From Progne subis subis (taxonomy: Eukaryota; Chordata; Aves; Passeriformes; Hirundinidae): 64,000 nt of DNA. The position numbers and the translations under genes are program-made. The stretch covers positions 1-64,000 of the forward strand of contig JAKJHU010001680.1 of the NCBI GenBank assembly GCA_022316685.1, written 5' to 3'. Position 1 is the stretch's first letter. Each line of letters opens with the position of its first letter. The notes below the pieces were generated by a model, which worked only from the letters and a program-made list of their open reading frames with translations, was not told where the DNA came from and ran no database searches. Shown in pieces: positions 12,081 to 24,000 of this stretch.

Positions 12081-12642
12081 GAACCGTGTGTAATTATCGC
12101 TGTGTGCTGAATGGTACTGCCACTGTATGTAGCTGTATATTGCATGTTGTTTTTATATAGATGTATGTGTGTGTAGAGCTAGAGTATATGTCACCGAGAC
12201 ACACAAAGCAATCGCACGTAGACAAGGTTATCTTTGCAATGCAGAGGTCCTTCAGATTCCAGCTCACTGCTCCGAGAGCGGAGAGAGGCGGAAGAGGAAG
12301 GGAGCCTCTTTGTTTATTCTTTACTTTTTATACATTTGTGGGTCTAGTCGAAGATTGGCCTTTTGGGGTTTCCACCCCTCAGCCTCAGTGGCCAGACCAA
12401 CTGTCAGTTACAGTTGTTTTTCAGGTTAGAAATATGCAAACAAAGGACAAAGAATGAAAAACAAAGGATTTGTTTCTGTTACATCTTGTGGGAAAGGTAG
12501 AAAACTGCTCTAATATTGTACAGTAGCTAAAAGATCTGACTCCATTATGAAATTCAAAAGGCTAAATAAAAAATTCAGAAAAACCAGGGTAACAAGTATA
12601 TATTAGATTTAGTAAATTGATATATGGAGATAAGGGGAGGAA
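12081..12642 (+). other. 3' non-coding region of outer provirus
   Basis: No ORF of note and no env. It is made of provirus DNA (12081-12188, 12595-12642) plus the solo LTR. The last 17 bases, 12626-12642 (GGAGATAAGGGGAGGAA), are the polypurine tract next to the 3' LTR. Confidence 0.75.
12189..12594 (+). mobile_element. Solo LTR of a different family inserted in outer provirus
   Basis: A 406-bp segment absent from the inner provirus begins TGTCACC and ends GGTAACA. It is flanked by AGTATA at 12183-12188 and 12595-12600. It holds a TATA-like TTTTTATAC near 12330 and an AATAAA near its right end. A 6-bp duplication is typical of class II (ERVK) elements; the family assignment is inference. Strand is taken from the AATAAA near the right end and is uncertain. 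Confidence 0.8.
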
Positions 12643-13308
12643 TGTCCTAGGGTAACTTTATGATGCTTGTATCCCCAATCGTCTGTTCTGTTTGTGCTGT
12701 ATATTGAGTCCTGTGCCTTTCAGACTGGTTCTAAGAGCAAGGAGAAGCGCGGAGTTTGTTTTGAGAAAACTGCCTGACTCCTCCACATTCTTCTGCGGAC
12801 GGAGTGTTCGGCGGAGGCTTGGAGACACTGCAGGACAGAGATTTGGTTTTTTTTTTGCTTTTAGTTAGTTTCAGCTAGCTAAGGCAGAGAAGTTCCCTGG
12901 ACTGTTTTTTTCCTTTTTCTTGGAACTGTTTAAACCTGCTCTAGACTGAAAACCCAGGGGAGCACTGGGGGCTGCAGCTGCGGCCCACCGGGGCCTGGAG
13001 CTCGGCATTTTCCAGCAGCGCCGGAGGGACTGGGACTGAGGAGAGACTGAGAGAGAGCCGAGCTCCACCCACGGCAAGGACTTTCTCAATTTGCCATCTC
13101 ACTTCAGAAAGAGAGGTTTTATTGTTTCATATTATTCATTCTTTATACTTGTATGCAATGTATTTGTTTAGTAAAATAGTTTTTTCCACTTTTCTCCAAA
13201 GAGGTTTTTTTTTTTTTCGGACTGGTTGTAGGGAAGGGCCACTTGGGTTTGCTTCCCAGGGGATCCTATACAGGGGTTTTCTCCCAAATCTGCCTCCAAA
13301 CCAGGACA
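12643..13308 (+). repeat. 3' LTR of outer provirus
   Basis: 666 bp from TGTCCTAGGG to CCAGGACA; reverse complement of the LTRs at 641 and 6664. It ends inside an exon of the neighbouring gene, so 13309-13313 (CCTTC) should be the right target-site duplication. Confidence 0.9.
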
Positions 13309-13786
13309 CCTTCACCGAGTGTTTTGGCTGCAAAGAAAGGCAGGACAGAAGAGATCCCATGGAGCTCCCATAGGAGATCCTCAGGCTCCCTGGGGCTGGC
13401 AAAGGAGCAGCACAAGGCACAGCCCCGGGGCACAGCCCTGGGCCAGGCCCCTTCCCTCTCTGCTCTTCTCCGTGGCTGCACAGAGCACACAGAAGGACAC
13501 CCTGGCACTGCACACGGGAAGAGCAGTGACAGCTAAATGCTCCTTCCTCCCACTGACAGCCATCCTGGGGATCACTCAGGGCTCCCGAAGGGAGTAGGGC
13601 AAGGTTTCTGGAACCCTTCAGCCTTGAGATCATGTTAAGGGAAATGGCACATGGATGAGATCGTCCTGGACTGAAACTTATGATTCTCTCATAAGAGGTG
13701 TGTTGCAGACTTGCCTTCAGCCTCTGGCACTGATTTCAAACCACCATTCGCCATCATTTCCAGATAATCCATGTCACGTTCCCAAT
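13309..13786 (-). pseudogene. Array gene 1, module 3 remnant (A3 and broken B3)
   Basis: A3 13715-13786 (72 bp) encodes a helix-like stretch beginning WERDMDYLEMM, with a GCAAGT donor. B3 begins after TTTGCAG at 13327 (K-T-L-G-E-G) and is cut by the LTR at 13308/13309. Confidence 0.6.
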
Positions 13787-14477
13787 CTAGAAGGGAGCAC
13801 AGATGAGAACCATTTCCATGTGTGCTGGGATCCCCCTCTGCCTTAGGGAACTGGGCACTGCCAGGGGGTCGGGGAAGGCCGTGGGAGGCCGATGTCCATG
13901 GACAGGGCCAAAGCTGCCCAGGGGCCTGGGGAGCTCTGGGCTGGCTCTGCTCACTCTGCACACTCTTTGCAGGCCCTGTGCACCATCCCTGCAGGGGCGG
14001 CTGGAGCAGCCAAGGGCCCCTGGGGCTCTCTCATTTCCACAGAAGAAACCCTCCATAAAGCACCAAGAAAATCTCCAGCAGGCTGAGCCAAAACATTCCC
14101 TCATTTCACCTGTCCCCCTGGTGGGACAGCTCCGGCAGCCCGAGGGGACGGAGTCAGGCCCTGTCAGGACCCAGCGCAGCCCCTGCCCAGCCGGGAGCCA
14201 GGGCTGGCTCTGGCCCTGGGCTGGCGGCAGGGCTCCCGCTCGGGGCTGCTCCTGTGCCTTGGGCCTCTGGGCGCTCAGGGCCAGCTCCGGGAGCAGCTGC
14301 AGCGGGAGGCACCTCGGGCACCAGTCCCGTTTCCCAGGGGCCGTCAGCGAGCTCCGCAGGCCTCGAAGCCGAGGTGCCTCCAGCTTTGGCTGCTGCGGGG
14401 CCCTGCAAGGCTGGGAGCTGGGGGAAGAGCTGCTGCCACACAGCCCCAGAGAGGGCTGAGCCTGGCACAGCAATTAC

Positions 14478-16039
14478 CTGCTCTGGCATTCTCTGCGTCT
14501 GTGACTGTGTTTGTGTCTGCCATCTCCTTCCTTTCTGCAGCAGAGGCTGCCACTGAGCTGCTGCTTCCTCCGGGAAGTTCCTCCTTCTGCACAGACTTGG
14601 GTCCAACTCTTTGAGAAAGGAAGAGGCACAGCTGGATTAGATGGAAACATTCACCATGGGGGAGTGGGCATCCACAGGAGGCAATGCTTGTTAGAGACAT
14701 TGAAAAGCATCAGGAAAAGGCAGAAACTCTGGGGGCTGGGCCAGAGCCCTCCCTCGTGCAAAGAGGTGCCCCACTTGGGCTGCTGGGACACAGGGGAAGG
14801 GCAGGGGCTCTCAGGGTGTGCATGGCCCATGGGGCAGTTTGGGCTCCCTGTCAGCTGATGCCAAATGCCTTCCTGCAGAGCCTGGGGAGAAGCTGCAGCC
14901 AGGCCAGGCTGGGAAACAGCCCTGCAGGGTGGGAAAGCAGCAGCGGGGCAGCCAGGCTGCCGTGGATCCCTTCCCGCTGTGCCGGGCCTGGCGTGTCCAG
15001 ATGTGCAGAGAAAGGCCCCGGCTACTGAGCCTCAGGAGAAGGCTCAGGGACATGCACCCACCTTGTTGTCTCTGAAGTATTTCCTTCAATGTTTGCTGCA
15101 TGGCTTCGGATGACTCCTGGGGTTTCTTGAGTCCTGTAGCTCTGTATTTTCCTGTCGGAGGACCTTAGAGCAAAGAGTTTCCATTTGCCAGGAATGGATC
15201 CCACAAAGCCAGTGCTCAGCCTGTGGGGTCAGCAGGGACACACTACTCACCCCTGCGATGGGAGCTGGGCTTGTGTGCAGCAACCAGCAAAGGAGCTGGA
15301 GACACATCTGTAACTCAACATTCAGAAAAGCTTCTGTCACCTCTGCTGATGTGCACGGGCAGCACTGAGGCACAGGAGCAGTGAGGGGATCGTGCAGGAC
15401 AAGGGCACACATGGGCATGATTCTGTCCTGGCACCGGCAGCAATGCCCCCTGGCCATGCTATGGGCTCTGAGCTGGCAGCTCTGCCAGGGGGAAATGCTT
15501 GAACCTACCCTCAGCATCTCCCAGAGGCTCTGTCTTGGACGTGGGTTGGTAATCCAGATCACCTTCTCCCACAGGCATGACTGCAAAGAAAGGCAGGACA
15601 GAAGAGATCCCATGGAGCTCCCATAGGAGATCCTCAGGCTCCCTGGGGCTGGCAAAGGAGCAGCACAAGGCACAGCCCCGGGGCACAGCCCTGGGCCAGG
15701 CCCCTTCCCTCTCTGCTCTTCTCCGTGGCTGCACAGAGCACACAGAAGGACACCCTGGCACTGCACACGGGAAGAGCAGTGACAGCTAAATGCTCCTTCC
15801 TCCCACTGACAGCCATCCTGGGGATCACTCAGGGCTCCAGAAGGGAGCAGGGCAAGGTTTCTGGAACCCTTCAGCCATGAGATCATGTTAAGGGAAATGG
15901 CACATGGGTGAGCTCTTGCCACACTGACAGGGATTATTGTGACAGGAAAGGCACACTGAGAACTTGCCTTCAGCATTCTCTAAGAGTTTCATGATGCCTT
16001 TCATCATGGTATCCAGAAAATGCAAGGTGCGATCCCAAT
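14478..16039 (-). CDS. Array gene 1, module 2 (exons A-E)
   Basis: Predicted exons by splice signals: A 15968-16039, B 15509-15580, C 15251-15345, D 15062-15163, E 14478-14608. A, B and D keep phase 1-1. C is 15 bp shorter than in genes 2 and 3 and ends in phase 0. E is 131 bp and reads in the expected Ser/Ala-rich frame only after a one-base shift near its start. Confidence 0.5.
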
Positions 16040-16688
16040 CTAGAAGGGAGCACAGATGAGAACCATTTCCATGTGTGCTGGGATCCCCCTCTGCCTTAGG
16101 GAACTGGGCACTGCCAGGGGGTTGGGGAAGGCCGTGGGAGGCCGATGTCCACGGACAGGGCCAAAGCTGCCCAGGGGCCTGGGGAGCTCTGGGCTGGCTC
16201 TGCTCACTCTGCACACTCTTTGCAGGCCCTGTGCACCATCCCTGCAGGGGTGGCTGGAGCAGCCCAGGGCCCCTGGGGCTCTCTCACTGGTACACAGTGA
16301 CCCTCCCTGATGGCCGGGGGAAAACTGCAGCTGGCAGTGCCACAACCATCCCTCCTTCCCTTCCAACCTCCCTGTCTCTCTGCATCCCCCTTTCCCCTGG
16401 GACAGCTCCCCCAGCCCAAGGGGACACAGCCAGGCGCTCTCAGGATACTCTGGAGCCTTGCTCTGCCCCACTGCCCCTTCCCCACCCCTTGCAGCCCTCC
16501 CAGGTTTTGGGCCGTGTCTCCCACGGAGGGAGCCCAGCAGGACTGCTCAGTACCCGAGTGCCCTGAGCCTGCTGGGGATAATTCCTCTGGGCTGTGCCGC
16601 TCTTGTCTGGGCTGTGCCTGCACTGCCAAGCTGCAGAGATGGCAGCTCAAGCCTCAGCAGGGCCCAGGCCCAGAGGCACAACAATTAC

Positions 16689-18176
16689 CTCCAGTGACTG
16701 TGCCTGGCATGGCCTCTCTTCCTGCAGCAGGGGCTGCCATTGTGCCACTGCTTCCTCTGGAAAACTCGGTTGGCACCACAGTTTCTTCTTTCATTTCTGG
16801 AGAAAGAGAGACTTGGATCAGACAGAACTGTCAAACACATTTATAAGGATCAAGAAAACACCTAGATTCTTGGTATGACCAGAGCCCTCCCTCGTCCAAA
16901 GAGGTGCCCCACTTGGGCTGCTGGGACACAGGGGAAGGGCAGGGGCTCTCAGGGTGTGCATGGCCCGTGGGGCAGTTTGGGCTCCCTGTCAGCTGATGCC
17001 AAATGCATTCCTGCAGAGCCTGGGGAGAAGCTGCAGCCAGGCCAGGCTGGGAAACAGCCCTGCAGGGTGGGAAAGCAGCACGGGGCAGCCAGGCTGCCAT
17101 GGATCCCTTCCCGCTGTGCCGGGCCTGGCGTGTCCAGATGTGCAGAGAAAGGCCCCGGCTGCTGAGCCTCAGGAGAAGGCTCAGGGACATGCACCCACCT
17201 TGTTGTCTCTGAAGTATTTCCTTCAATGTTTGCTGCATGGCTTTGGATAACTCCTGGGGTTTCTTGAGTCCTGTAGCTCTGTATTTTCCTGTCGGAGGAC
17301 CTTAGAGCAAAGAGTTTCCATTTGCCAGGAATGGATCCCACAAAGCCAGTGCTCAGCCTGTGGGGTCAGCAGGGACACACTACTCACCCCTGTGATGGGA
17401 GCTGGGCTTGTGTGTAGCAACCAGCAAAGGAGCTGGAGACACATCTGTAACTCAACATTCAGAGAAGCTTCTGTAACCTCTGCTGATGTGCACGGGCAGC
17501 ACTGAGGCGCAGGAGCAGTGAGGGGATCGTGCAGGGCGAGGGCACACACGGGCACGGCTCTGTCCTGGCACCTGCAGCGATGGCCCCTGGCCATGCTGTG
17601 GGCTCTGAGCTGGCAGCTCACTCAGGGAAAAGGCCTTGACCCACCCTCAGCATCTCCCAGAGGCTCTGTCTTGGACGTGGGTTGGTAATCCAGATCACCT
17701 TCTCCCACAGGCTTGACTGCAAAGAAAGGCAGGACAGAAGAGATCCCATGGAGCTCCTGTAGGAGATCCTCAGGCTCCCTGGGGCTGGCAAAGGAGCAGC
17801 ACAAGGCACAGCCCCGGGGCACAGCCCTGGGCCAGGCCCCTTCCCTCTCTGCTCTTCTCCGTGGCTGCACAGAGTACACAGAAGGACACCCTGGCACTGC
17901 ACAAGGGAAGAGCAGTGACAGCTAAATGCTCCTTCCTCCCACTGACAGCCATCCTGGGGATCACTCAGGGCTCCAGAAGGGAGTAGGGTAAGGTTTCCAG
18001 AACCCTTCAGCCGTGAGATCATGTTCAGGGAAATGGCACGTGGGTGAGCTCTTGCCACACTGACAGGGATTATTGTGACAGGAAAGGCACACTGAGAACT
18101 TGCCTTCAGCATCCTCCAAGGATTTTAAAGTGCTTATGAGCCAGGGCTTCCAGAAATCCATGTTCTGATTCCCAGT
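16689..18176 (-). CDS. Array gene 1, module 1 (exons A-E)
   Basis: A 18104-18176 (73 bp, one extra base near GGAGGATG, gives a stop), B 17645-17716, C 17388-17482, D 17199-17300, E 16689-16796 (108 bp; the short E type, M-K-E-E-T or related, ending in a Val-Thr-Gly stretch). The introns carry canonical or GC donors and AG acceptors. Confidence 0.5.
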
Positions 18177-18536
18177 CTAGAAGGGAGCACAGATGAGAAC
18201 CATTTCCATGTGTGCTGGGATCCCCCTCTGCCTTAGGGAACTGGGCACTGCCAGGGGGTCGGGGAAGGCCGTGGGAGGCCGATGTCCATGGACAGGGCCA
18301 AAGCTGCCCAGGGGCCTGGGGAGCTCTGGGCTGGCTCTGCTCACTCTGCACACTCTTTGCATGCCCTGTGCACCATCCCTGCAGGGGTGGCTGGAGCAGC
18401 CCAGGGCCCTCTGGGGCTCTCTCATTTCCACAGAGGAAACCCCTCCCTAAAGCCCGTGGGCAAAACCATCCCCAAGGCTTCCTTGGGGAGAAGGGAGCGC
18501 TGTCCCGGGAAAGGGGATCCAGGCCTGCCGGCTCAC

Positions 18537-18633
18537 CTGCTCCCTGTGCTCGCCATGGAGCAGCCTGGGCAGTCCTGGCAGGCAGGGCCACAGCCAGGAG
18601 GAGCAGGAGGAGCAGGCGCAGAGCAAGGGCCAT
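18537..18633 (-). CDS. Array gene 1, signal-peptide exon
   Basis: ATG at 18631-18633 opens MALALRLLLLLLLAVALPAR, a textbook signal peptide: a short polar N-terminus with Arg, a Leu-rich core, then Ala-Gln-Ala. The exon ends at GGAGCAG followed by GTGAGCC, leaving phase 1. The same 97-bp exon occurs at 29612-29708 and 40717-40813. Confidence 0.75.
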
Positions 18634-18806
18634 GGTGCCTCGCCCTGTGTCAGTCCTGCTGCTCTTGCTGCAAGCCACTGCTCTTCACAAACGCTTCCAA
18701 ATGTCAGCACCGCTGCTGCCGCCGCCGATGCTGCCGCTGCAGTTGTGGTCAAGGACCAACTGCTGGGTCGTTGTGGTGCTGTGCAGCCACGGGGCTCTGG
18801 GACCTC

Positions 18807-18870
18807 TGTGACCTCAGAGCCTGCTGTGACCTCAGAGCCTGCTGTGACCTCAGAGCCCTGCTGTGACCTC
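18807..18870. repeat. 18-19-bp tandem repeat upstream of array gene 1
   Basis: About three and a half copies of TGTGACCTCAGAGCCTGC just upstream of the predicted 5' region, next to a GC-rich trinucleotide stretch (GCTGCTGCCGCCGCCGATG, 18711-18729). Counterparts at 29881-29945 and, longer, at 40986-41088. Confidence 0.8.
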
Positions 18871-20834
18871 ATGGCCTTAGCTGTATCCCCAGAGTGTACC
18901 CATCTGTACTAATGGACTGCCTTGTTTGTAATGTTTGTCTTCATGAAAGGGCCATGGCTGAACAAAACCTTTGTTTTGCCTGCTGAAATTGTTGCCTCAG
19001 GCCGTTGCCCCTGGAGATGCTCTTGATGGCTTGCTCTTTTTGGGCCCTGACCACTGGAGGAGGTGCAGGCCCAGGTGATCCCAGTGAAGGAAATGTGCCC
19101 TCAGCCCAGGGACGCTCAGCATGGCTCCCCCAGCCCCTCGGGGCCCCGCCCCTGGTCACATCAGCCCCTGCCTGGCTCCTGCCTGCCCACACCGTGGGCA
19201 TCCACGGCTGCTCCCAGACATGGAGCTCAGCCAGGGCTGGTGCCCTGTGGGCTTTGCTGGGGGTAACACGCGATCACTGGGGTGACAACTCCAGCTCTTT
19301 ATTGGAACAGAATGCTCGGCCAAGCCTTGTCCCGGCAGGAGGGCCCCACCTTCGTATTGGGACATAGATCAGGGCCAGTGCCTTCAGCGACACAGGGTGG
19401 TGGCAGCATCTGCACAGCAAGAAGCTGCTAATGCAGCTGTGACAGGGACGTCGGGTATGGAGATGTGAAATGTCTGGTACAGGTGTCCCAGACTGAGGTG
19501 TTTGGCCGTATTTGTAAAGATGCAGAGGGGCATCAGCTGAGAGAGGAGGTGGCCATGGCTGCAGCTGCAGTGGCACACAGGAACACTTCTGCACAGCAGG
19601 AGACTCCCACTGTGCTCAAAGTTTGCCTCTGAGGACTAAGAGGTGAGCTTGTCAGAAATCCCAGAAAATGTCTGGGGAAAAATTTTACGTGATTTGGTTG
19701 TGACTAGGTACAAATCTCCAGTGGGAAAAGAGCCTCTCCAGTAGGCTGGGTGTCTTAGGGTGTCTTAGTTCTTCCTAGAATAAAGATTACCAATCAAATG
19801 CAATTTAATTTTTTATTTTAGAAATGTAAAAATCGCCTAAGTCATCTAGAACCTAAAACTACTTTGAAAAACATGTAACTATTGTGAGAAAATGAAATAA
19901 ATATTTGGGGAATTCTTTCTATGAAAAATATTCTGAAATGTAGGGAAGCAAAAAACGAACAAAGTAGCAGGTCTCAGGAGCTGGCTGCAGCCTGCCCAGC
20001 CCTGAATGTGCCCAAACAAGGAGCTCTGCCAGTGCTGGTGGTACCACACAGGCACCAGAGCTGAAGCCAAAAGGTGTTGCTGACACCCATCCTGTCTAGG
20101 AGGGGCTGACCTTCACTCCTGGCCCGACACTCTCGTCACAAACTTCAGGGAGCCAGGGTCCTGTTCTGGTTGGTGGCTGCACCTCCACAGCAACAAACTG
20201 GAAGGTCAGCTGTGGCAGGGATATTGAAAACTGGCTTGAGGCTCCACAATGACAGGACTCTCGAGCTGAAGCCCTTGGCTGGTTGTGTGGAGCTGCAGCA
20301 GGGGCACTGTGGAGAGAGGAGTGTCTGAGGCCCCAGCTGCGGTGGCACACAGGGTCCCTCCTGCACAGCAGGGCACAGGGCTGGCACGGCTCCCCAGCAC
20401 GGCCGGAGCTGCTGGCACACCTTGGCCCAGCTGCACGGCTGCCCCTCGAGGCCCCGGCGAGCAGGGGATGGCTCTGGGCAGGGGCCCTGGCCAGGAGCGG
20501 GCCCCAGAGCACCTCTGCCTTGCCAGGCCAAGCTGGTGCCCGCTCTTTCTCCTCCCCACCTTGCTTTGCCTCTGCCCGCTGCTGCTGGGGCTGCTCTTGG
20601 CCAGGCAGCCTCCGTGGGAGCCAGCACTGGCTGCAGCCCCAGCGGGCTCCCCAGGACGAGGCGCAGTAATTAAAAGCCCAATTAAAGCACTGGGCTGGAG
20701 GAGAACCCTCAGCAGAGTTATTTGGACAGCCCCTGACTATCCACAACTCCACAGCAGCCTCACTGGGAATGTTCCCTGACTATCAGCAGCCTTTAAAGGA
20801 AGCTGTTTGAGGCAGAGATCAGCAAAACACTCAC
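18871..20834 (-). other. 3' region of array gene 2 with poly(A) signal
   Basis: Minus-strand AATAAA at 19298-19303 followed by a GT-rich stretch suggests a transcript end near 19280. Splice signals predict a terminal exon from about 19280 to 19628 (acceptor CCTCAG) and a 99-bp exon at 20111-20209 (acceptor CCACAG, donor GTCAGC). 19780-19960 is AT-rich and holds no gene I can see. The segment recurs almost unchanged at about 29950-31909. Confidence 0.5.
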
Positions 20835-21000
20835 CAATGTCTCTTCCAGCAAGACCAGATTCCAGCACAGCACATGAGCAGGAAAAGGGCCCAAGCGGCC
20901 ACAAAGGCCATTATCTTAATCAAGCACTGTGGTCCCCAGCAGAAAGCTCTTCTCATGTTGTTCCAGGTATTGTCAGCGTGTGCTGTGGTGCCGGATGCAT
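20835..21000 (-). CDS. Array gene 2, transmembrane exon
   Basis: Acceptor CTCCCACAG, 166 bp, donor GTGAGTG; phase 1 in, phase 2 out. It encodes a short ectodomain stem (D-A-S-G-T-T-A-H) and a hydrophobic helix IMAFVAAWALFLLMCCAGIW, then S-C-W-K-R-H. Positive charge after the helix predicts an outside-in orientation consistent with the signal peptide. Joining to the next predicted exon (20111-20209) gives a stop at once; reading through the donor also stops at once. Confidence 0.65.
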
Positions 21001-24000
21001 CTGTGGGAGCAATGGGGAGTGAGCCCGGGCTGTGCCCCACTGCTGAGCTGGCAGCACGGTGGACACGGCCAGGACGTTCTCTGTTTCCCCCAGAGCTGGG
21101 CCCTGCAGGCACCTTGCTGCCCCTGGGCACAGACTGTGCCCCCCAACAAAGCCCAGAGGGCCGTGAGGAGAGCCCGGGGGCAGCGCAGCTCTTTGGGCAG
21201 TGGCTCCTTCGAGGGACACGGGCCAAGGCCATCCCTGAGCAGCCACTGCCACCCCCGACCCTCCCTGCCCTGGGACAGCTCCGCCAGCCCGAGGGGACGG
21301 AGTCAGGCCCTGTCAGGACCCAGCGCAGCCCCTGCCCAGCCGGGAGCCAGGGCTGGCTCTGGCCTGGGCTCGCGGCAGGGCTCCCGCTCGGGGCTGCTCC
21401 TGTGCCTTGGGCCTCTGGGCGCTCAGGGCCAGCTCCGGGAGCAGCTGCAGCGGGAGGCACCTCGGGCACCAGTCCCGTTTCCCAGGGGCCGTCAGCGAGC
21501 TCCGCAGGCCTCGAAGCCGAGGTGCCTCCAGCTTTGGCTGCTGGGCCCTGCAAGGCTGGGAGCTGGGGGAAGAGCTGCTGCCACACAGCCCCAGAGAGGG
21601 CTGAGCCTGGCACAGCAATTACCTCCTGTCACTGTGTCTGTGCCTGTGTCAGCGCCTGTGTTTGTGTCTGGCATCTCCTTCCTTTCTGCAGCAGAGGCTG
21701 CCACCGAGCCACTGCTTCCTCCTTCCTCCTTCTGCACAGACTTTTGGTCTGTCACTTTGAGAAAGAAAGAGGCACACCTAGATCAGATGGAACTGTCCCC
21801 CATTCAGGGAACTGGCATCTTCAGGAGGTAATGCTTGTCAAAGTCATGGATAAGGGTCAGGGAAATATCTAGGCATCGGGGCTGAGCCAGGGCCCTGCCC
21901 CATCCAAACATCCGCCAGGCCTGAGCAAAATGTCTGAGGGGATCGTGCAGGGCGAGGGCACACACGGGCACGGCTCTGTCCTGGCACCTGCAGCGATGCC
22001 CCCTGGCCGAGCTGTGGGCTCTGAGCTGGCAGCTCTCCTGGGGAAAAGGCCTTGACCTACCCTCAGCATCTCCCTGAGGCTCATCCTCAATGTGGGCTGG
22101 TAATCCAGATCTCCTTCATGCACAGGCTTGGCTGCAAAGAAAGGCAGGACAGAAGAGATCCCATGGAGCTCCTGTAGGAGATCCTCAGGCTCCCTGGGGC
22201 TGGCAAAGGAGCAGCACAAGGCACAGCCCCGGGGCACAGGCCCCTTCCCTCTCTGCTCTTCTCCGTGGCTGCACAGAGCACATGGAAAGACACCCTGGCA
22301 CTGCACCACAAGCAAGAGCAGTGACAGCTAAATGCTCCTTCTTCCCACTGACAGCCATCCTGGGGATCACTCAGGGCTCCAGAAGGGAGCAGGGCAAGGT
22401 TTCCAGAACCCTTCAGCCTTGAGATCATGTTAAGGGAAATGGCACATGGATGAGCTCTTGCCACACTGACAGGGATCATTCTTACAGGAAAGGCACTGAG
22501 AACTTGCCTTCAGCATCCTTCAAGAGTTTCAAGCTGTCATCCAACAGGGCATGCAGTTTATGCAATCTGTGATCCCAATCTAGAGGGAACACAGATGAGA
22601 ACCATTTCCATGTGTGCTGGGATCCCCCTCTGCCTTAGGGAACTGGGCACTGCCAGGGGGTCGGGGAAGGCCGTGGGAGGCCGATGTCCATGGAGAGGGC
22701 CAAAGCTGCCCAGGGGCCTGAGGAGCTCTGGGCTGGCTCTGCTCACTCTCCACACTCTTTCCTTGCCCTGTGCAACATCCCTGCAGGGGTGGCTGGAGCA
22801 GCCCAGGGCCCCTGGGGCTCTCTCATTTCCACAGAGGAAACCATCATAAAGCACCGAGAAAATCTCCAGCAGGCTGAGCCAAATCGTTCCCTCATTCTCC
22901 TGTCCCCCTGGTGGGACAGCTCCGCCAGCCCGAGGGGACGGAGTCAGGCCCTGTCAGGACCCAGCACAGCCCCTGCCCAGCCGGGAGCCAGGGCTGGCTC
23001 TGGCCTGGGCTCGCGGCAGGGCTCCCGCTCGGGGCTGCTCCTGTGCCTTGGGCCTCTGGGCGCTCAGGGCCAGCTCCGGGAGCAGCTGCAGCGGGAGGCA
23101 CCTCGGGCACCAGTCCCGTTTCCCAGGGGCCGTCAGCGAGCTCCGCAGGCCTCGAAGCCGAGGAGCCTCCAGCTTTGGCTGCTGCCGGGCCCTGCAAGGC
23201 TGGGAGCTGGGGGAAGAGCTGCTGCCACACAGCCCCAGTGAGGGCTGAGCCTGGCACAGCAATTACCTGCTCTGGCTTTGTCTGTGTCTGTGACTGGGTA
23301 TGTGTCTGGCATCTCCTTCCTTTCTGCAGCAGAGGCTGCCACCGAGCTGCTGCTTCCTCCGGGAGTTCCTCCTTCCACACAGACTTTTGGTCCATCACTT
23401 TGAGAAAGGAAGAGGCACAGCTGGATTAGATGGAAACATTTGCCATGGGGGAGTGGGCTTCCACACGAGGCTATGCTTGTCAGAGACATTGATAAGCATC
23501 AGGAAAAGGCAGAAACTCTGTGGGCTGGGCCAGAGCCCTCCCTCGTCCAAAGAGGTGCCCCACTTGGGTTGCTGGGGCACAGGGAAACTGCAGGGGCTCT
23601 CAGGGTGTGCATGGCCCATGGGGCAGTTTGTGCTCCCTGTCAGCTGATACCAAATGCCTTCCTGCAGAGCCTGGGGAGAAGCTGCAGCCAGGCCAGGCTG
23701 GGAAACAGCCCTGCAGGGTGGGAAAGCAGCAGCGGGGCAGCCAGGCTGCCATGGATCCCTTCCCACTGGGCCGGGCCCGGCGTGTCCAGATGTGCAGAGA
23801 AAGGCCCCAGCTGCTGAGCCTCAGGAGAAGGCTCAGGGACATGCACTCACCATGCCCTTTGTGCAGTTCCTCCACGATTTCTTTCATGCTGTTCTTTGCC
23901 TCAAGCGATTCCTTCTGTCCTGTGGCTTTGTTCTTCCCTCTTGGAGGACCTTAGAGGAAAAGAGTTCCATTTGCCAGGAATGAATCCCACAAAGCCAGTG

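Larger units (their letters stand above)
1..13308 (+). mobile_element. Outer ERVL-like provirus (5' LTR truncated by window edge)
   Basis: A plus-strand provirus: end of the 5' LTR (to 235), primer-binding site, gag, protease-reverse transcriptase-RNase H-integrase, purine tract and full 3' LTR (12643-13308). Internal DNA is interrupted at 640/641 by a second provirus and at 12188/12189 by a solo LTR. No envelope ORF follows pol. The RT sequence style (LPQGWKHSPT, YIDD) and lack of env point to class III (ERVL-like); that class call is from family knowledge. Frame breaks in gag and pol make it non-coding as a whole. Confidence 0.85.
13309..18633 (-). pseudogene. Array gene 1: signal-peptide/modular membrane-protein gene, cut by provirus
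   Basis: Leftmost visible copy of an unrecognised gene family. The signal-peptide exon (18537-18633) is followed on the minus strand by module 1 (16689-18176), module 2 (14478-16039) and the start of module 3 (A3 13715-13786; B3 only 13309-13327). Exon B3 is interrupted after 19 bp by the outer provirus LTR, so the transmembrane exon must lie left of the window or be lost. A1 carries one extra base (73 bp instead of 72) that leads to a stop, and E2 is one base short (131). Either decay or base-calling error could explain these. The provirus inside an exon makes a full-length product unlikely. Confidence 0.6.

Noticed and set aside
641..12642. Inverted duplication of a single provirus
   Set aside because: The CCTGC target duplication and continuous outer gag show an insertion of a second provirus instead.
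12081..12642. Envelope gene of the outer provirus
   Set aside because: No ORF of suitable size or feature; the interval is short non-coding DNA plus a solo LTR.
20096..20752. 218-codon minus-strand open frame, also at 31171-31827
   Set aside because: Its identity in two copies reflects recent duplication. It crosses predicted exon and intron borders and a GC-rich intron; only its last part may be an exon (20111-20209).
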